A DNA stretch of 64,000 bases, taken from JACKII01 sp963807085. Lineage in GTDB: Bacteria; Pseudomonadota; Alphaproteobacteria; Bin95. The notes beneath the pieces were generated by a model. That model was not told the origin of the DNA, did not search any database, and worked only from the letters and a program-made list of their open reading frames with translations. The position numbers and the translations under genes are program-made. Shown here piece by piece: positions 16,946-28,311 of this stretch; the first letter of the stretch is position 1; the number at the start of each line of letters is the position of its first letter. The stretch lies in contig CAWEBB010000032.1 in assembly GCA_963807085.1 (NCBI GenBank), positions 372,001 through 436,000 of the forward strand. Direction: 5' to 3'.

Positions 16946-18736
16946 TCAGCGTGGCGACGCATTACCCGTCAGCTGCACCAGCGTGATATCAACGTTCCGG
17001 CCCTTCGAATAGTTCAGTCCAGTCATGTGCGCGCGTTCCGCGAGCGGCGCACCCGCCAACGCCTGTGTGAATGCCGCCCAATGCCGTTGCTCGACCGCGG
17101 CCAGATGACAGGCAGGGTCCTCGGCAAGGAACGCGGCCGCTTCCTCTGCGGTGCCGTAGCGGGTGCCGGTGCCGGCGAGGAAGATCAGGCTCGGTTCGTT
17201 ATAGCCGACGGTGAATAACACCGATTTAACAGTGCATTCCGCCGGGGGGTTGGCGGCAACGGCGTCAGCGAGTTGGCTGGAAACCCAAAGCTCGGAAAGG
17301 CTCGGCAGCACCAGGCTATAGGCGGGCCAATAGGCGACCAGCATGGCGGTCAGCACGATGCCGATGGGAAAGGGCGCGCCGAAGGCGTTCCGGGCGAAGC
17401 GGTAGAGAACATGGGCCAACACGGCAAAGCCCATACCCGCCAAAATCCCGCCGCCATAGGCGAGGCCGCCGCCGAGGAAGAACGGCCCGATGCTCGCGGC
17501 CGGCACCAGCAGCGCGGCAAACACCGCCGCGAGCCAGGCGGGGGCGGTCACCAGATGCGCGACCCAGCGCTTGGCCGGCGCCTGCCCGGCCCGCACCAGC
17601 ATATAGCCGGAGAGTACAGCGAGCGGCGGATAGAGCGGCAGGACGTAATGGGGCAACTTGGTCGCCACCAACTCGAACACGATCCAATTGGGTATGATCC
17701 AGGCGAGGCAGAACTGCACTGCCGGCGCCTTGCGGCCGCGCCAGGCTGCCAGCGCCGCCATGCCCAGCAGGGCCGCCGCCGGCCAGAAGGTGACGAACAG
17801 CAGTCCCAGATAGATGCCGGGAGGGCCGCCATGCGCCTCCTGCCCCTGGCCGATCTTGGCGAGGAAGTCACGGCCGAGTGCCTCCTGCCAGAACGCGCCG
17901 TCGGTGGCGAAGTGAATGGCGACGAACCAGGGCACGATCACCAAAAGGGCCAGCGGCACACCCCACAACGGTTTCAACGCCAGCAGCCAGCGCACCCGGC
18001 GTTGCCAGATGGCCAGCGCCAGCGCCGTCAGGCCGCAGATCATCAATATTACCGGACCCTTCACTAGCACGCCACAGCCGATGGCGAGCCAGAAAACCAG
18101 CGCCGTCAGCGTGCCTGCCCGGACCGGCCCGCGCGCAGTGTAGGGATGCGCCGTCATCCAGGCCCGGGCGAGTGCCCATTGTGCGGCCAGGATGGTAGCG
18201 AGCAGCACCGCATCGGTCTTGGCTAAATGCGCCTCGACACTCAGCAACAGCACGGGCGCGAACAGCAGGCCGGCGACGGCGCCCACCGGTCCCGCGAACA
18301 GCACCGCCCCCACAGCCGCGGAAAGCACGACCGCGGCGACGGCGCCGATCAGGCTCGGCAGGCGATAGGCCCAAAGGTCGGTCGGCTGGTCCGCCAGCAG
18401 CGCGGCGCTGGCGCTTTGCAGCCAGTAGATGCCGATGGGCTTTTTCAGCCGGTCCTGATCCTGAAAGGCGATGCGCACATAGTCGCCGCTTTCCACCATC
18501 TGCTTGGAAGCCTGGGCAAAGCGCGGCTCGTCCCGGTCGAGCGGCGGCACGATCGCCTGGCCCGGCAGATAGAGTGCCAACGCCAGCATGGCCAGGAACG
18601 GGTAGAGCAGATATCGGCGGTCGGCGAGCCAAAGCACCCAGTTCGGCGCCCAAGGGTCCGGCGGCGCGCCGGCTGCAGCCTGATGAGCCGCCGGGGCGGC
18701 GGGGAGGGGCTCAGCCGCCGGTGGCGTCGGCGCCAT
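16946..18736 (-). CDS. GT39/ArnT-like polyprenyl-phosphate-sugar glycosyltransferase
   Basis: 596 residues from the ATG at 18734-18736. A cytosolic Pro/Ala-rich leader precedes the first membrane helix. The periplasmic catalytic loop has the Asp-Glu pair in PPLDRDEPRFAQASKQMVESGDY, as in ArnT and PMT-type enzymes, and about 11-12 further membrane segments follow. ArnT-like enzymes move sugars from undecaprenyl phosphate to lipid A or other envelope targets. It overlaps the LAB_N gene by 26 bp and is the last gene of a GT2 / LAB_N / GT39 operon, a standard arrangement: GT2 makes the polyprenyl-phosphate sugar and GT39 uses it. Confidence 0.85.
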   Translation of the reverse strand: MAPTPPAAEPLPAAPAAHQAAAGAPPDPWAPNWVLWLADRRYLLYPFLAMLALALYLPGQAIVPPLDRDEPRFAQASKQMVESGDYVRIAFQDQDRLKKPIGIYWLQSASAALLADQPTDLWAYRLPSLIGAVAAVVLSAAVGAVLFAGPVGAVAGLLFAPVLLLSVEAHLAKTDAVLLATILAAQWALARAWMTAHPYTARGPVRAGTLTALVFWLAIGCGVLVKGPVILMICGLTALALAIWQRRVRWLLALKPLWGVPLALLVIVPWFVAIHFATDGAFWQEALGRDFLAKIGQGQEAHGGPPGIYLGLLFVTFWPAAALLGMAALAAWRGRKAPAVQFCLAWIIPNWIVFELVATKLPHYVLPLYPPLAVLSGYMLVRAGQAPAKRWVAHLVTAPAWLAAVFAALLVPAASIGPFFLGGGLAYGGGILAGMGFAVLAHVLYRFARNAFGAPFPIGIVLTAMLVAYWPAYSLVLPSLSELWVSSQLADAVAANPPAECTVKSVLFTVGYNEPSLIFLAGTGTRYGTAEEAAAFLAEDPACHLAAVEQRHWAAFTQALAGAPLAERAHMTGLNYSKGRNVDITLVQLTGNASPR

Positions 18737-19043
18737 GCTTCTTCTCCCGCCAGATGAAATAGATGTTCCGGCTATAGATGAGCAGGCCCAGCGCCTGACC
18801 CGCGATGAACACCGGATCCGCCCGGTGGATGGCATAGGCCAACAGCATCCCCCCGCCGGCCATGCTGAAATACCAAAATACCTCCGGCACGATTGAGCGG
18901 CGGGCGCGTTCGGAATAAATCCACTGCATGACGAAGCGCATCATGAACATGAACTGCGCGACGAATCCGACCGCGATCCAGGCGAGTTCAGTAGCGGACA
19001 GGCTATCATACCAAGCCTGCAAGCCTTCGAGCAGGGATGCCAT
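18711..19043 (-). CDS. Lipid-A-disaccharide synthase N-terminal-like (LAB_N) membrane protein
   Basis: 110 residues with about three membrane segments: AWIAVGFVAQFMFMMRFVMQW, WYFSMAGGGMLLAYAI and FIAGQALGLLIYSRNIYFI. The sequence matches the stand-alone LAB_N family, related to the extra N-terminal domain of some lipid A synthases. It is regularly encoded between a dolichol-phosphate-mannose-synthase-like GT2 and a GT39, as here. Its ATG directly follows the stop of the GT2 gene, implying translational coupling. A role as partner or flippase for the polyprenyl-linked sugar is an inference. Confidence 0.85.
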   Translation of the reverse strand: MASLLEGLQAWYDSLSATELAWIAVGFVAQFMFMMRFVMQWIYSERARRSIVPEVFWYFSMAGGGMLLAYAIHRADPVFIAGQALGLLIYSRNIYFIWREKKHGADATGG

Positions 19044-19793
19044 CTAGTCGGTTTCCGCTTCTTGGGGGTCCGCTTCATAGGGGAAGGGGGCGGCGGCGCG
19101 GTCGCGCAGCCAGACGACGCCCAGCATGTCGCGCACGGCCACCAGCGCCCGCTCCCAATTGGTGTATTTCGAGGTGCCCGCCGCGCGCGGCCGGTGGTTC
19201 ACGTCCACGAAGCGCGTGGCATAGCCGTAAGCGAGAGCCAACGCGGGCAGGTAACGGTGCAGGCCCCTGAAGTGCGGCAGGTCCAGCATCAGATCGCGCC
19301 GTATCGCCTTCAGCGAGCAGCCCGTGTCCCGGCAATGGTCGCGCAATACCCATCGGCGGATCGCGTTGGCGCCGCGCGACACGATACGGCGGGCGAACAC
19401 GTCTTGCCGCTTCAGGCGCAGGCCGCCAACCAGACCGAGCGGAGGGTCAGTCGGCGCGTCCTCCATGGCGGCGAACAGTTTCGGAATGTCAGCCGGATCA
19501 TTTTGGCCGTCGCCATCCATGGTGACGAGCCAATCGTAGCGGGCGATCCTGGCGCCGTTCTTGATTCCGGCGGACTGTCCCGAATTGTGGCGATGGCGCA
19601 GCAGGCGCACCCGCCGATCCTCGCGCCGGATTGCCAACACCCGGTCGGCCGTTTCATCCGTGCTGGCATCGTCGACGTATATGATCTCGAAGACGGCGTC
19701 CGCCGGCAGCACGGTGATAGTCTCGCGCGCCAGCGGGCCAACATTTTCGGCCTCATTGTAGACGGGGATGATGACGGAAAAGGCAGGCAGCAC
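19044..19793 (-). CDS. GT2 polyprenyl-phosphate glycosyltransferase (DPM/ArnC-like)
   Basis: About 249 residues if started at GTG 19793, giving MLPAFSVIIPVYNEAEN; a TTG at 19850 would add 19 residues with no family counterpart. GT-A motifs are VDDASTDETAD and TMDGDGQNDPADI, followed by the acceptor region DTGCSLKAIRRD. Without C-terminal membrane helices it belongs to the short soluble branch that charges a polyprenyl phosphate with mannose, glucose or a related sugar on the cytosolic face. It is first in the operon with LAB_N and GT39. Confidence 0.85.
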   Translation of the reverse strand: MLPAFSVIIPVYNEAENVGPLARETITVLPADAVFEIIYVDDASTDETADRVLAIRREDRRVRLLRHRHNSGQSAGIKNGARIARYDWLVTMDGDGQNDPADIPKLFAAMEDAPTDPPLGLVGGLRLKRQDVFARRIVSRGANAIRRWVLRDHCRDTGCSLKAIRRDLMLDLPHFRGLHRYLPALALAYGYATRFVDVNHRPRAAGTSKYTNWERALVAVRDMLGVVWLRDRAAAPFPYEADPQEAETD

Positions 19794-19913
19794 GTGTTGC
19801 CTCTGGCAGGGAGCGTGCTTGGCCGTAGCCCACGGTGGTCCCGCGGTCAACCGCAGGCCGGGCCTGACCGTTGCGCCGATGGTCGCGAGCGGCTAGGGAA
19901 ACGCGAACAATCT

Positions 19914-20741
19914 ATGGGAGTGACCGTGAAAATCTGGAAACGCGCGCCCCGCGTGCCCCTTGTCCGCCTGACCGGCGTGATTTCCGCCGAAAGCTCGGCG
20001 CTCCGCCGTGGCTTGAGCTTGGCAGCGGTCGCGCCCCTGCTGGAACAGGCTTTCTCGATGCCGCGGGCAAAGGCGGTGGCGCTGGCGATCAACTCGCCGG
20101 GCGGTTCACCCGTGCAATCGTCGCTGATCGCAGCAAGGATTCGGGAACTGGCGGCGGAAAAGCAACTGCCGGTGCTGGCCTTTGTGGAGGACGTGGCGGC
20201 GTCCGGCGGCTATTGGCTGGCGACGGCCGCCGACGAGATCTATGCCGACACCGCCTCGATCATCGGCTCCATCGGTGTGGTCAGCGCGGGCTTCGGCTTT
20301 ACCGAGGCCATCGCCAGGCTGGGCGTGGAGCGGCGGGTCTATACCGCGGGCGAGAACAAAGGCATGCTGGACCCGTTCAAGCCGGAAGACCCGGGCGATC
20401 TCGCGCGGCTGGACGGCATCCTGACCAATCTGCACGCGGTCTTTCGGGGGCAGGTGGAAAACCGGCGCGGCGGCAAGTTGAAGGCCGATGATCCGGACTT
20501 GTTCTCGGGCGCCTTCTGGACGGCGGATGCGGCGCTGGAGCGGGGGCTGATCGACGGCATCGGCCATTTCCGGCCGTTGTTGCGCCAGCGCTTCGGGGAA
20601 AAGATCAAGATTGTGCCGATCAAGGCAAAACAGCCGCTGTTGCGCCGGCTGGGCGGCGGCGGTCTTGCAGCGGCAGAGGTGGCGGACAATTTGTTCGCCG
20701 CCGCGGACGAGCGCCTGATGCGGCAGCGATACGGAGGCTGA
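19914..20741 (+). CDS. S49-family (SppA/SohB-like) serine protease
   Basis: 275 residues; start at the ATG 19914 (a longer open frame upstream is antisense to the GT2 gene). The single-domain Clp-like fold shows LAINSPGGSPVQSSLI, the nucleophile Ser in VEDVAASGGYWLA and the general-base Lys candidate in TAGENKGMLDPF. No signal peptide or membrane anchor is visible, unlike SppA of enterobacteria. Such short peptidases act on signal peptides or membrane-protein fragments. A conserved-type 71-residue membrane protein follows after 3 bp and probably works with it. Confidence 0.85.
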   Translation: MGVTVKIWKRAPRVPLVRLTGVISAESSALRRGLSLAAVAPLLEQAFSMPRAKAVALAINSPGGSPVQSSLIAARIRELAAEKQLPVLAFVEDVAASGGYWLATAADEIYADTASIIGSIGVVSAGFGFTEAIARLGVERRVYTAGENKGMLDPFKPEDPGDLARLDGILTNLHAVFRGQVENRRGGKLKADDPDLFSGAFWTADAALERGLIDGIGHFRPLLRQRFGEKIKIVPIKAKQPLLRRLGGGGLAAAEVADNLFAAADERLMRQRYGG

Positions 20742-20744
20742 ACC

Positions 20745-20960
20745 ATGTTTGGCAAGCTATTGATTCTGGCCGTCGTGATCGTCGGTGCCTGGCAGTTTTT
20801 CAAATGGATCGAACGGCGCGCCGATGGCGGCGGTTCGAAGCCGGTACAAAGACGCGGGCGGAGCGAACCGATCCAGAAAGACAAATCCGGGGAGGTCGAG
20901 TTGGAACAAGACCCCAAGACCGGCGTCTGGCGGCCGAAGAACCGGGAGAACCGGGATTGA
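20745..20960 (+). CDS. Small single-pass membrane protein downstream of the S49 protease
   Basis: 71 residues: one N-terminal membrane segment (about 4-20, LLILAVVIVGAWQFF), then a basic and polar tail with EVELEQDPKTGVWRPK. Its ATG lies 3 bases after the protease stop, so the two are co-translated. I do not recognise a named family. The pairing suggests a membrane tether or cofactor for the otherwise soluble protease (inference). Confidence 0.7.
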   Translation: MFGKLLILAVVIVGAWQFFKWIERRADGGGSKPVQRRGRSEPIQKDKSGEVELEQDPKTGVWRPKNRENRD

Positions 20961-21036
20961 GGACGACATGACCGCTCTCATCCTGAGTAGCCGCACCAGG
21001 GCGTATGGATGGGGCCATCTTGAACAAACCCATCGG

Positions 21037-21660
21037 TCACCCCTCCCACGCCTCGACGAACGCGCGCATCATCCGCGCCGGATCATTAGCCCGCATGATC
21101 TCGCCCATCACGGCGAGCCCCTTGGCGCCGGCCTCTCTGCAGGCGGCGACGCGATCCGGCGTCAGGCCGCCGAGCGCGACGATCGGCAATGCGGTGGTCT
21201 TGGCGGCCGCGGCCAGAGCCTCCGGGCCGAGGGCCGGGCCATAGCCGGGCTTGCTTTGGGTCAGAAAAATCGGGCTGAGCGTGACATAATCCGCTCCGGC
21301 AGCGAGACTTGCCTCGATCTCGGCGGTGTTGTGGGCGGAGCGGCCGATCAGGCAGCGGGGGTCTACCCGGCGTTTGGCCTGCCTCACATCGCCGCCCGTC
21401 GGCAGATGCAGTGCCCGCAGCCCCAGGCTCGCCGCGAGCGCCACGTCTTCGTGCACGCCGACTCGGGACTTGTAGGGCTCGGCCCGGCGCCGCAGTTCCT
21501 CGGCCAGCCGCCGCCGCTCGGCTGACGGCATGTCCTTTTCCCGCAGGCTTATCCAGCGGCAGCCGCCGTCGAAGGCCGCGGCCACCACATCGGCCACTGA
21601 TCGGGAGGTTTGGCTGCGGTCCGTGATGAGCAACACGGGCGGATTGGGCAGGGGACGCAT
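21037..21660 (-). CDS. thiE: Thiamine-phosphate synthase ThiE
   Basis: 207 residues from the ATG at 21660 (a GTG at 21669 is too close to the GGAG). TIM-barrel enzyme that joins HMP-PP and thiazole phosphate. It shows LLITDRSQ, WISLREKDM, GVHEDVALA, LHLPTGGD, IGRSAHNTAE, ADYVTLSPIFLTQSKPGYGPALG and IVALGGLTPDRV, the standard ThiE/TenI signature series. The final catalytic-loop details fit either ThiE or the TenI-like branch; its place after thiOSG supports a thiamine role. There are 148 bp between thiG and this gene. Confidence 0.85.
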   Translation of the reverse strand: MRPLPNPPVLLITDRSQTSRSVADVVAAAFDGGCRWISLREKDMPSAERRRLAEELRRRAEPYKSRVGVHEDVALAASLGLRALHLPTGGDVRQAKRRVDPRCLIGRSAHNTAEIEASLAAGADYVTLSPIFLTQSKPGYGPALGPEALAAAAKTTALPIVALGGLTPDRVAACREAGAKGLAVMGEIMRANDPARMMRAFVEAWEG

Positions 21661-21808
21661 CGGGTTCACTCACTCCAAGAACTTTTTCCCGGCTTTCCCC
21701 GCTCAGTCCCAGCCCCCGAGCCGGGATCTTCGTCCGAGCATAGCTTTCACGGAGGTCTCGGATATGGCTGTGCCATTCCGGGACTGCGCGGTATTTTTGG
21801 TACCGATC

Positions 21809-22600
21809 CTAAGCCCCGATCAATCCCAGTTGCGGGCTGGAGGGCTCGGCGCGGTCCAGCTTCGGGATGCGGCCTGCCAGATGGGCCTCCCGCCCGCCGG
21901 CAACCGCCAGGCCGAAGGCGCGGGCCATGCGAACCGGGTCCAACGCCTTGGCGACGGCGGTGTTCAACAGCACGCCGTCACAGCCCAGCTCCATGGCAAT
22001 AGCCGCATCGCTGGCGGTGCCGAGACCCGCATCGCAAATAATGGGCACGCTCGCATCCGCCACGATACGCGCCAGCGCCGCAGGGTTGGCAACACCCAGG
22101 CCGGAGCCGATGAACGAGCCCATGGGCATCACCGCCGCACAACCCAGGTCCGCCAGCTTGCGGCAGGTGACCGGGTCGTCGTTTGCATAGGGCAGGACGA
22201 TGAAACCGTCCTTCACCAGTTCCTCTGCCGCGCGCAGCAGTTCTTCCACATCGGGATAGAGCGTGTCGCGGTCGCCGATTACCTCCAGCTTCACCCAGTC
22301 GGTCTCCAGCGCCTCGCGGGCCAGTTGCGCGGTCAGCACGGCGTCCTTGGCGGTGGCGCAGCCGGCGGTGTTGGGCAGCAGATGCTTGCCCGCCAGCACA
22401 TCCGTCATACTTTCCTCATAGCTCTCCAGCGAGATGCGGCGGATGGAGACCGTTACGATCTCCGCGCCGCCCGCCGCTATGGCGTCCAGCATGACCTGCC
22501 GGTTCGGATAGCCAGCCGTGCCCAACATCATGCGCGAGGTAAATTGGACGCCCGCGATTTCCATGGGGTCGATTGTGGAGTTTTTCACGTTCATGAGCAT
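21809..22600 (-). CDS. thiG: Thiazole synthase ThiG
   Basis: 263 residues from the ATG at 22600, five bases after the thiS stop. It forms the thiazole phosphate ring from 1-deoxyxylulose 5-phosphate, the ThiS thiocarboxylate and dehydroglycine. Signatures: FTSRMMLGTAGYPN, EIVTVSIRR, the Schiff-base Lys in DWVKLEVIGD, PMGSFIGSGLGVANP and CDAGLGTASDAAIAMELGCDGVLLNTAVA. Length and motifs are normal. It is part of thiO-thiS-thiG. Confidence 0.95.
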   Translation of the reverse strand: MLMNVKNSTIDPMEIAGVQFTSRMMLGTAGYPNRQVMLDAIAAGGAEIVTVSIRRISLESYEESMTDVLAGKHLLPNTAGCATAKDAVLTAQLAREALETDWVKLEVIGDRDTLYPDVEELLRAAEELVKDGFIVLPYANDDPVTCRKLADLGCAAVMPMGSFIGSGLGVANPAALARIVADASVPIICDAGLGTASDAAIAMELGCDGVLLNTAVAKALDPVRMARAFGLAVAGGREAHLAGRIPKLDRAEPSSPQLGLIGA

Positions 22601-22605
22601 TGCTA

Positions 22606-22815
22606 TCAACCGCCCGAAAAAGGTTTGACTATTTCAATAACATCACCGCCAGCGAGGGGAGTGTCTGACCAGTCCGGCTTGCGGACCAGCGCACCGTTAA
22701 TGGCGACCGCGACGCCCTTGGCGTCCAGCGGAACGTTCTGTTCGTTTAGAACGGCGATAACGGTTCCGGCGGCGATTTCCCGCTTTTCGCCGTTGATGGT
22801 GACTGAGATGGTCAT
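22606..22815 (-). CDS. thiS: Sulfur carrier protein ThiS
   Basis: 69 residues, a ubiquitin-like fold ending in the required Gly-Gly (IVKPFSGG). The C-terminal Gly is adenylated and thiocarboxylated, then donates sulfur to ThiG. The start overlaps the thiO stop by ATGA, giving tight translational coupling, and thiG begins 5 bases after the stop. Confidence 0.95.
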   Translation of the reverse strand: MTISVTINGEKREIAAGTVIAVLNEQNVPLDAKGVAVAINGALVRKPDWSDTPLAGGDVIEIVKPFSGG

Positions 22816-23990
22816 ACGATTGCCTCCAACCGCGGCTTCAGGTGAAAACGGTCCAGCCGGAACGGCAGGGCGATGGCGGGCATCGAGCCCTTCAGCACCG
22901 CCTCGCTGACCGCGGCCGCGGTGAGGGGGGCCAGCAGAATGCCGTTGCGGTGGTGGCCGGTCGCCATGAACAAACCCTCAACCGAGGTCGGGCCGAAGAT
23001 CGGCGCATCGTCCCGGCTGGTGGGCCGGAAACCGGCCCAGGTTTCGACCACTGGCAATTCCTCGATGGTGGGCAGCGCCCGCCAGGCGGTATCCAGCAGA
23101 GAGAGCAGGCCGCCCGCCGTAATGGTCTCGTCAAAGCCGCGCTCTTCCACCGTCGCACCGATCAGCAGGCGGCCATCCAGGCGCGGAATCAGGTAGGTCT
23201 TGGGCGCCCACACCACATGGCTGAGGATGGGTGCGGCCGGATCCATTTGCAACGCCAGCATCTGCCCCTTCAGCGGCCGGACAGGCGGCTTGGCTTCGGG
23301 CGGCAGACCCGCGAGCGAGCCGGCCCAGGCCCCGGTAGCATGAATCACGGCATCGGCCCGGACCAATTCGCCGCCGATCCACACGCCCTCGACGCGACCA
23401 TTGTGCGTTTCGAGCGCCTCGACCGGCGTGTTCGGGTGCAGTGAAACGCCGCTTAACTCCGCCGCCCGCACCAGGGCGCGCAGCAGGTCGCGGTTTTCTA
23501 CCTGATGGTCGCCGGGGGAATGGGCCGCTGCGGTGATATTCCGGCCGAGATGGGGCTCCCGCCGCCGCGCTTCCGCTGGTGTCAACCAATGCAGGTCGAT
23601 GCCGAGCTTCACCTGGTAGTCGAAATGATGGCGCAGCGCCGCCGCCTCGTCACGGGTGGTGGCGACGACCATCGTGCCTTCGTCACGGTAGCCGACTGCA
23701 ATACCGGTCAGCGCTTCCAACTCATCGCGGAAGGCGGGCCAGCGCCGCTGGCTCTCCAGGCAAAGCGCGGTCAGGGCTTCCTCGCCCGGTTCGGCCTCAA
23801 CACCGGCAGCCAACATGCCGCCCGCCGCCCAGGTGGCGCCGCGGGTGCCGGGGCCGATGGCGTGGGAATCATAGACGGAAACGCGCGAGCCCGCCTCGGC
23901 CAGTCGCCAGCCGATGCCGAGGCCGTTCACGCCACCGCCGATGACAATAACCGCGGAAGGTCTGTCGGTTGGGGAAAACTGATTGGTCAT
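22812..23990 (-). CDS. thiO: Glycine oxidase ThiO
   Basis: 392 residues. FAD motif VIVIGGGVNGLGIGWRLAEAGS near the N-terminus (about 14-36), ARGATWAAGGMLAA-type DAO signature, MVVATTRDEA, and the C-terminal PTSRDDAPIFGPTSVEGLFMATGHHRNGILLAP closing the cofactor site. It oxidises glycine to the imine used by ThiG, the route of aerobic bacteria that lack ThiH. It is the first gene after the TPP riboswitch, so the whole thiOSG transcript should be repressed by thiamine pyrophosphate. Confidence 0.92.
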   Translation of the reverse strand: MTNQFSPTDRPSAVIVIGGGVNGLGIGWRLAEAGSRVSVYDSHAIGPGTRGATWAAGGMLAAGVEAEPGEEALTALCLESQRRWPAFRDELEALTGIAVGYRDEGTMVVATTRDEAAALRHHFDYQVKLGIDLHWLTPAEARRREPHLGRNITAAAHSPGDHQVENRDLLRALVRAAELSGVSLHPNTPVEALETHNGRVEGVWIGGELVRADAVIHATGAWAGSLAGLPPEAKPPVRPLKGQMLALQMDPAAPILSHVVWAPKTYLIPRLDGRLLIGATVEERGFDETITAGGLLSLLDTAWRALPTIEELPVVETWAGFRPTSRDDAPIFGPTSVEGLFMATGHHRNGILLAPLTAAAVSEAVLKGSMPAIALPFRLDRFHLKPRLEAIV

Positions 23991-24003
23991 GCGCCGTTTC
24001 GCC

Positions 24004-24088
24004 TCCCTACGCTGGCATTACCCAGATCAGGTTACACTCGGGTGTGTTCTCAGCCCCGCGCGTTGCCGACGCGTGGAGCACCCCGGGC
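24004..24088 (-). promoter_or_regulatory. TPP riboswitch (THI element)
   Basis: Read on the minus strand the leader of thiO contains the core GGGGCTGAGAA of the pyrimidine-sensing helix and the pyrophosphate-side sequence ACCTGATCTGGGTAATGCCA followed by GCGTAGGGA, the classic THI-box consensus. A variable stem (CCACGCGTCGGCAACGCG) lies between. The element ends about 14 bases before the thiO start, so control is probably by hiding the RBS; no terminator T-run is visible. Confidence 0.93.
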
Positions 24089-24216
24089 AATAATCCTAAT
24101 ATTGGCCGGTATCTGCTTTCTGTCAACGTGCGGGGCAACGTGCTGGCGAACGGCCAGGGAAGTACGGTATGTCTGCAGGCGACGATCGATGACCGCACAG
24201 CGTAGCGAGGGTTGCC

Positions 24217-25029
24217 ATGACCGCCGCCACTAGCATAGCCGCCTCCTTTGAAAGCGAGGGCTTCGTCTGCCCGCTCACCGGCATGAGCGCACAGGATGCC
24301 GCTGGCTATCGCGCTCAGTTGGAACAGGCGGAAAAGCGCTTCGCCGCAGAGCCGGAACTGCGCAACTGCCTGCGCCGCTATCCGAACCTGGTGCTGCCCT
24401 TCGTCGATGAAATCACCCGGCTGCCCGCCATTACCGACGCGGTTTCGGCAATTCTGGGCCCGGACCTGATGGTGCTGGACCCGCCCTTTTTCATCAAGGA
24501 GGCGAACTCCACCAGTTTTGTCTCCTGGCACCAGGATCTACATTATTGGGGCCTGGAGGGGGAAGAAGAGGTGACCGCCTGGGTGGCCCTCACGCGCGCG
24601 ACCGCTGAAAGCGGCTGCATGCGCTTCGTCCCGGGCTCGCACAAACAGACGGTCGAGCATGTCGATACCCATGCCGCCGAAAATCTGCTGACCCGCGGCC
24701 AGGAAGTGGCGGTCGAGGTCGATGATGCCGACGCGGTGGATGACGTGCTTCAGCCCGGCCAGTTCTCCCTGCATCACGGCCGGGTGTTTCACGCGAGCCA
24801 CCCGAACCGCACCGACGACCGGCGCATTGGCTTGGCGATCCGCTATATCCCGACACGGATGAAACAGGTGCCGGGCGCCAACATGGCCGCCATGCTGGTG
24901 AAGGGCGAGGACCACTATCACCATTTCCGCGAGGCAAAGCGCCCCTCCGGCGTGTTCGTGCCCGAAGACCTGGCGCACTGGCGGGAACTGCAAGGCGCCC
25001 GCTCATCGGTGATGGGAGCAAAGGTCTAG
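24217..25029 (+). CDS. Phytanoyl-CoA dioxygenase (PhyH) family oxygenase
   Basis: 270 residues. PhyH-type Fe(II)/2-oxoglutarate oxygenase: H-x-D in VSWHQDLHYWG, distal His in HHGRVFHASHPN and Arg in RRIGLAIRYIP, with the family signature ESGCMRFVPGSH. Members hydroxylate acyl-CoAs, ectoine, halogenation substrates and others, so the substrate is not assignable. It is divergent from the thi operon, with about 130 bp of shared upstream sequence, and is followed by a crotonase after 112 bp. Confidence 0.88.
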   Translation: MTAATSIAASFESEGFVCPLTGMSAQDAAGYRAQLEQAEKRFAAEPELRNCLRRYPNLVLPFVDEITRLPAITDAVSAILGPDLMVLDPPFFIKEANSTSFVSWHQDLHYWGLEGEEEVTAWVALTRATAESGCMRFVPGSHKQTVEHVDTHAAENLLTRGQEVAVEVDDADAVDDVLQPGQFSLHHGRVFHASHPNRTDDRRIGLAIRYIPTRMKQVPGANMAAMLVKGEDHYHHFREAKRPSGVFVPEDLAHWRELQGARSSVMGAKV

Positions 25030-25141
25030 CGGTTGGAGGCCGGCGGATGATGTCGATCCATTCTGCATCAGGCCGCCGCGCAATTGATCTTGCAGGCCGC
25101 CGTTCGGGGCAGCCAACCATTTTGTCAAAGGATAGCCCGCG

Positions 25142-25930
25142 ATGGAATTCGTAGAATATTGGGTCGAGAGCCATATCGCGCACATCGCCATGAACCGCCC
25201 GCCTGTCAACGCGCTGAGCATAGGTTTGGTGCGGGATATTCTGGAGGGCTACCGGCTGGCCAAGGAAGACCCTGACGTGCGTTGCGTCATGCTGGAAAGC
25301 GCGCTGCCCAAGGTGTTCTGTGCGGGCATGGACCTGGAGATGATGCGCGGCGGCGACAGTCAGCGTATCCGGGATTATCTGGAAAAGCTCTATTTTGACA
25401 TGCATCTCGCCCAATACCGCATGGGCAAGCCGACCGTGGCCGTAGTGAACGGCCCGGCCCGTGCCGCCGGGGTAACGGTGGCGGTTTCCTGCGACTGCAT
25501 CATCGCCAGCGAACGCGCCAGCTTCGGCTATCCGGAGATTGACGTGGGCGTCATTCCCGCCATGCATTTCGTCCATCTGCCCCGCCAGATCGGCCGGCAC
25601 AAGGCGTTCGAATTGTGCTTTGACGGCAAGCCCATCGACGCCGCAACGGCCGAGCGCTGGAACCTGATCAATCGGGTGGTGGCCCACGAGGATCTGGGCG
25701 AAGAAGCGATGGGCCTTGCGCGCAGCTTGGCGGCAAAGTCGCCTCAGATCATGCGGCTGGCGCGCGACAGCTTTATGCGTGCCAACGACTTCGAGTACCG
25801 CCGCAACATCGAAAACGTGGTCGAGACCATCTGCCTGATCATGGAGCAGCCGGACGCGCTCGAAGGCTTGGACGCTTTTGCGGAAAAACGGCCGCCGGTA
25901 TGGCAGGCCGACCTGAAGGACGAAGGATAA
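25142..25930 (+). CDS. Enoyl-CoA hydratase/isomerase family protein
   Basis: 262 residues, normal crotonase length. CoA and oxyanion-hole segments: HIAMNRPPVNALS, ESALPKVFCAGMDLEMM and VNGPARAAGVTVAVSCD; the later acidic position is in FGYPEIDVGVIPAMHF. One of the two Glu of true enoyl-CoA hydratase sits at PEIDVG, whereas the other (GAGCE-like) is replaced by RAAGV, which argues for an isomerase or other crotonase activity. The ATG at 25142 follows AAAGGATAG. Confidence 0.85.
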   Translation: MEFVEYWVESHIAHIAMNRPPVNALSIGLVRDILEGYRLAKEDPDVRCVMLESALPKVFCAGMDLEMMRGGDSQRIRDYLEKLYFDMHLAQYRMGKPTVAVVNGPARAAGVTVAVSCDCIIASERASFGYPEIDVGVIPAMHFVHLPRQIGRHKAFELCFDGKPIDAATAERWNLINRVVAHEDLGEEAMGLARSLAAKSPQIMRLARDSFMRANDFEYRRNIENVVETICLIMEQPDALEGLDAFAEKRPPVWQADLKDEG

Positions 25931-26042
25931 GCCGGTATCCCGTTGGTATGGGGTTCGCGCCTGTCCGTTTGTGCCGTGCTGGCTTTGTCGTGCCGAAGCG
26001 AACCCTATATAGTCGGGAGCACGCCAAAGGACGCCAGCGCCC

Positions 26043-28283
<2,241 letters not shown>

Positions 28284-28311
28284 CGGTGGCAGTCCCCTGG
28301 TGACCCCAGTC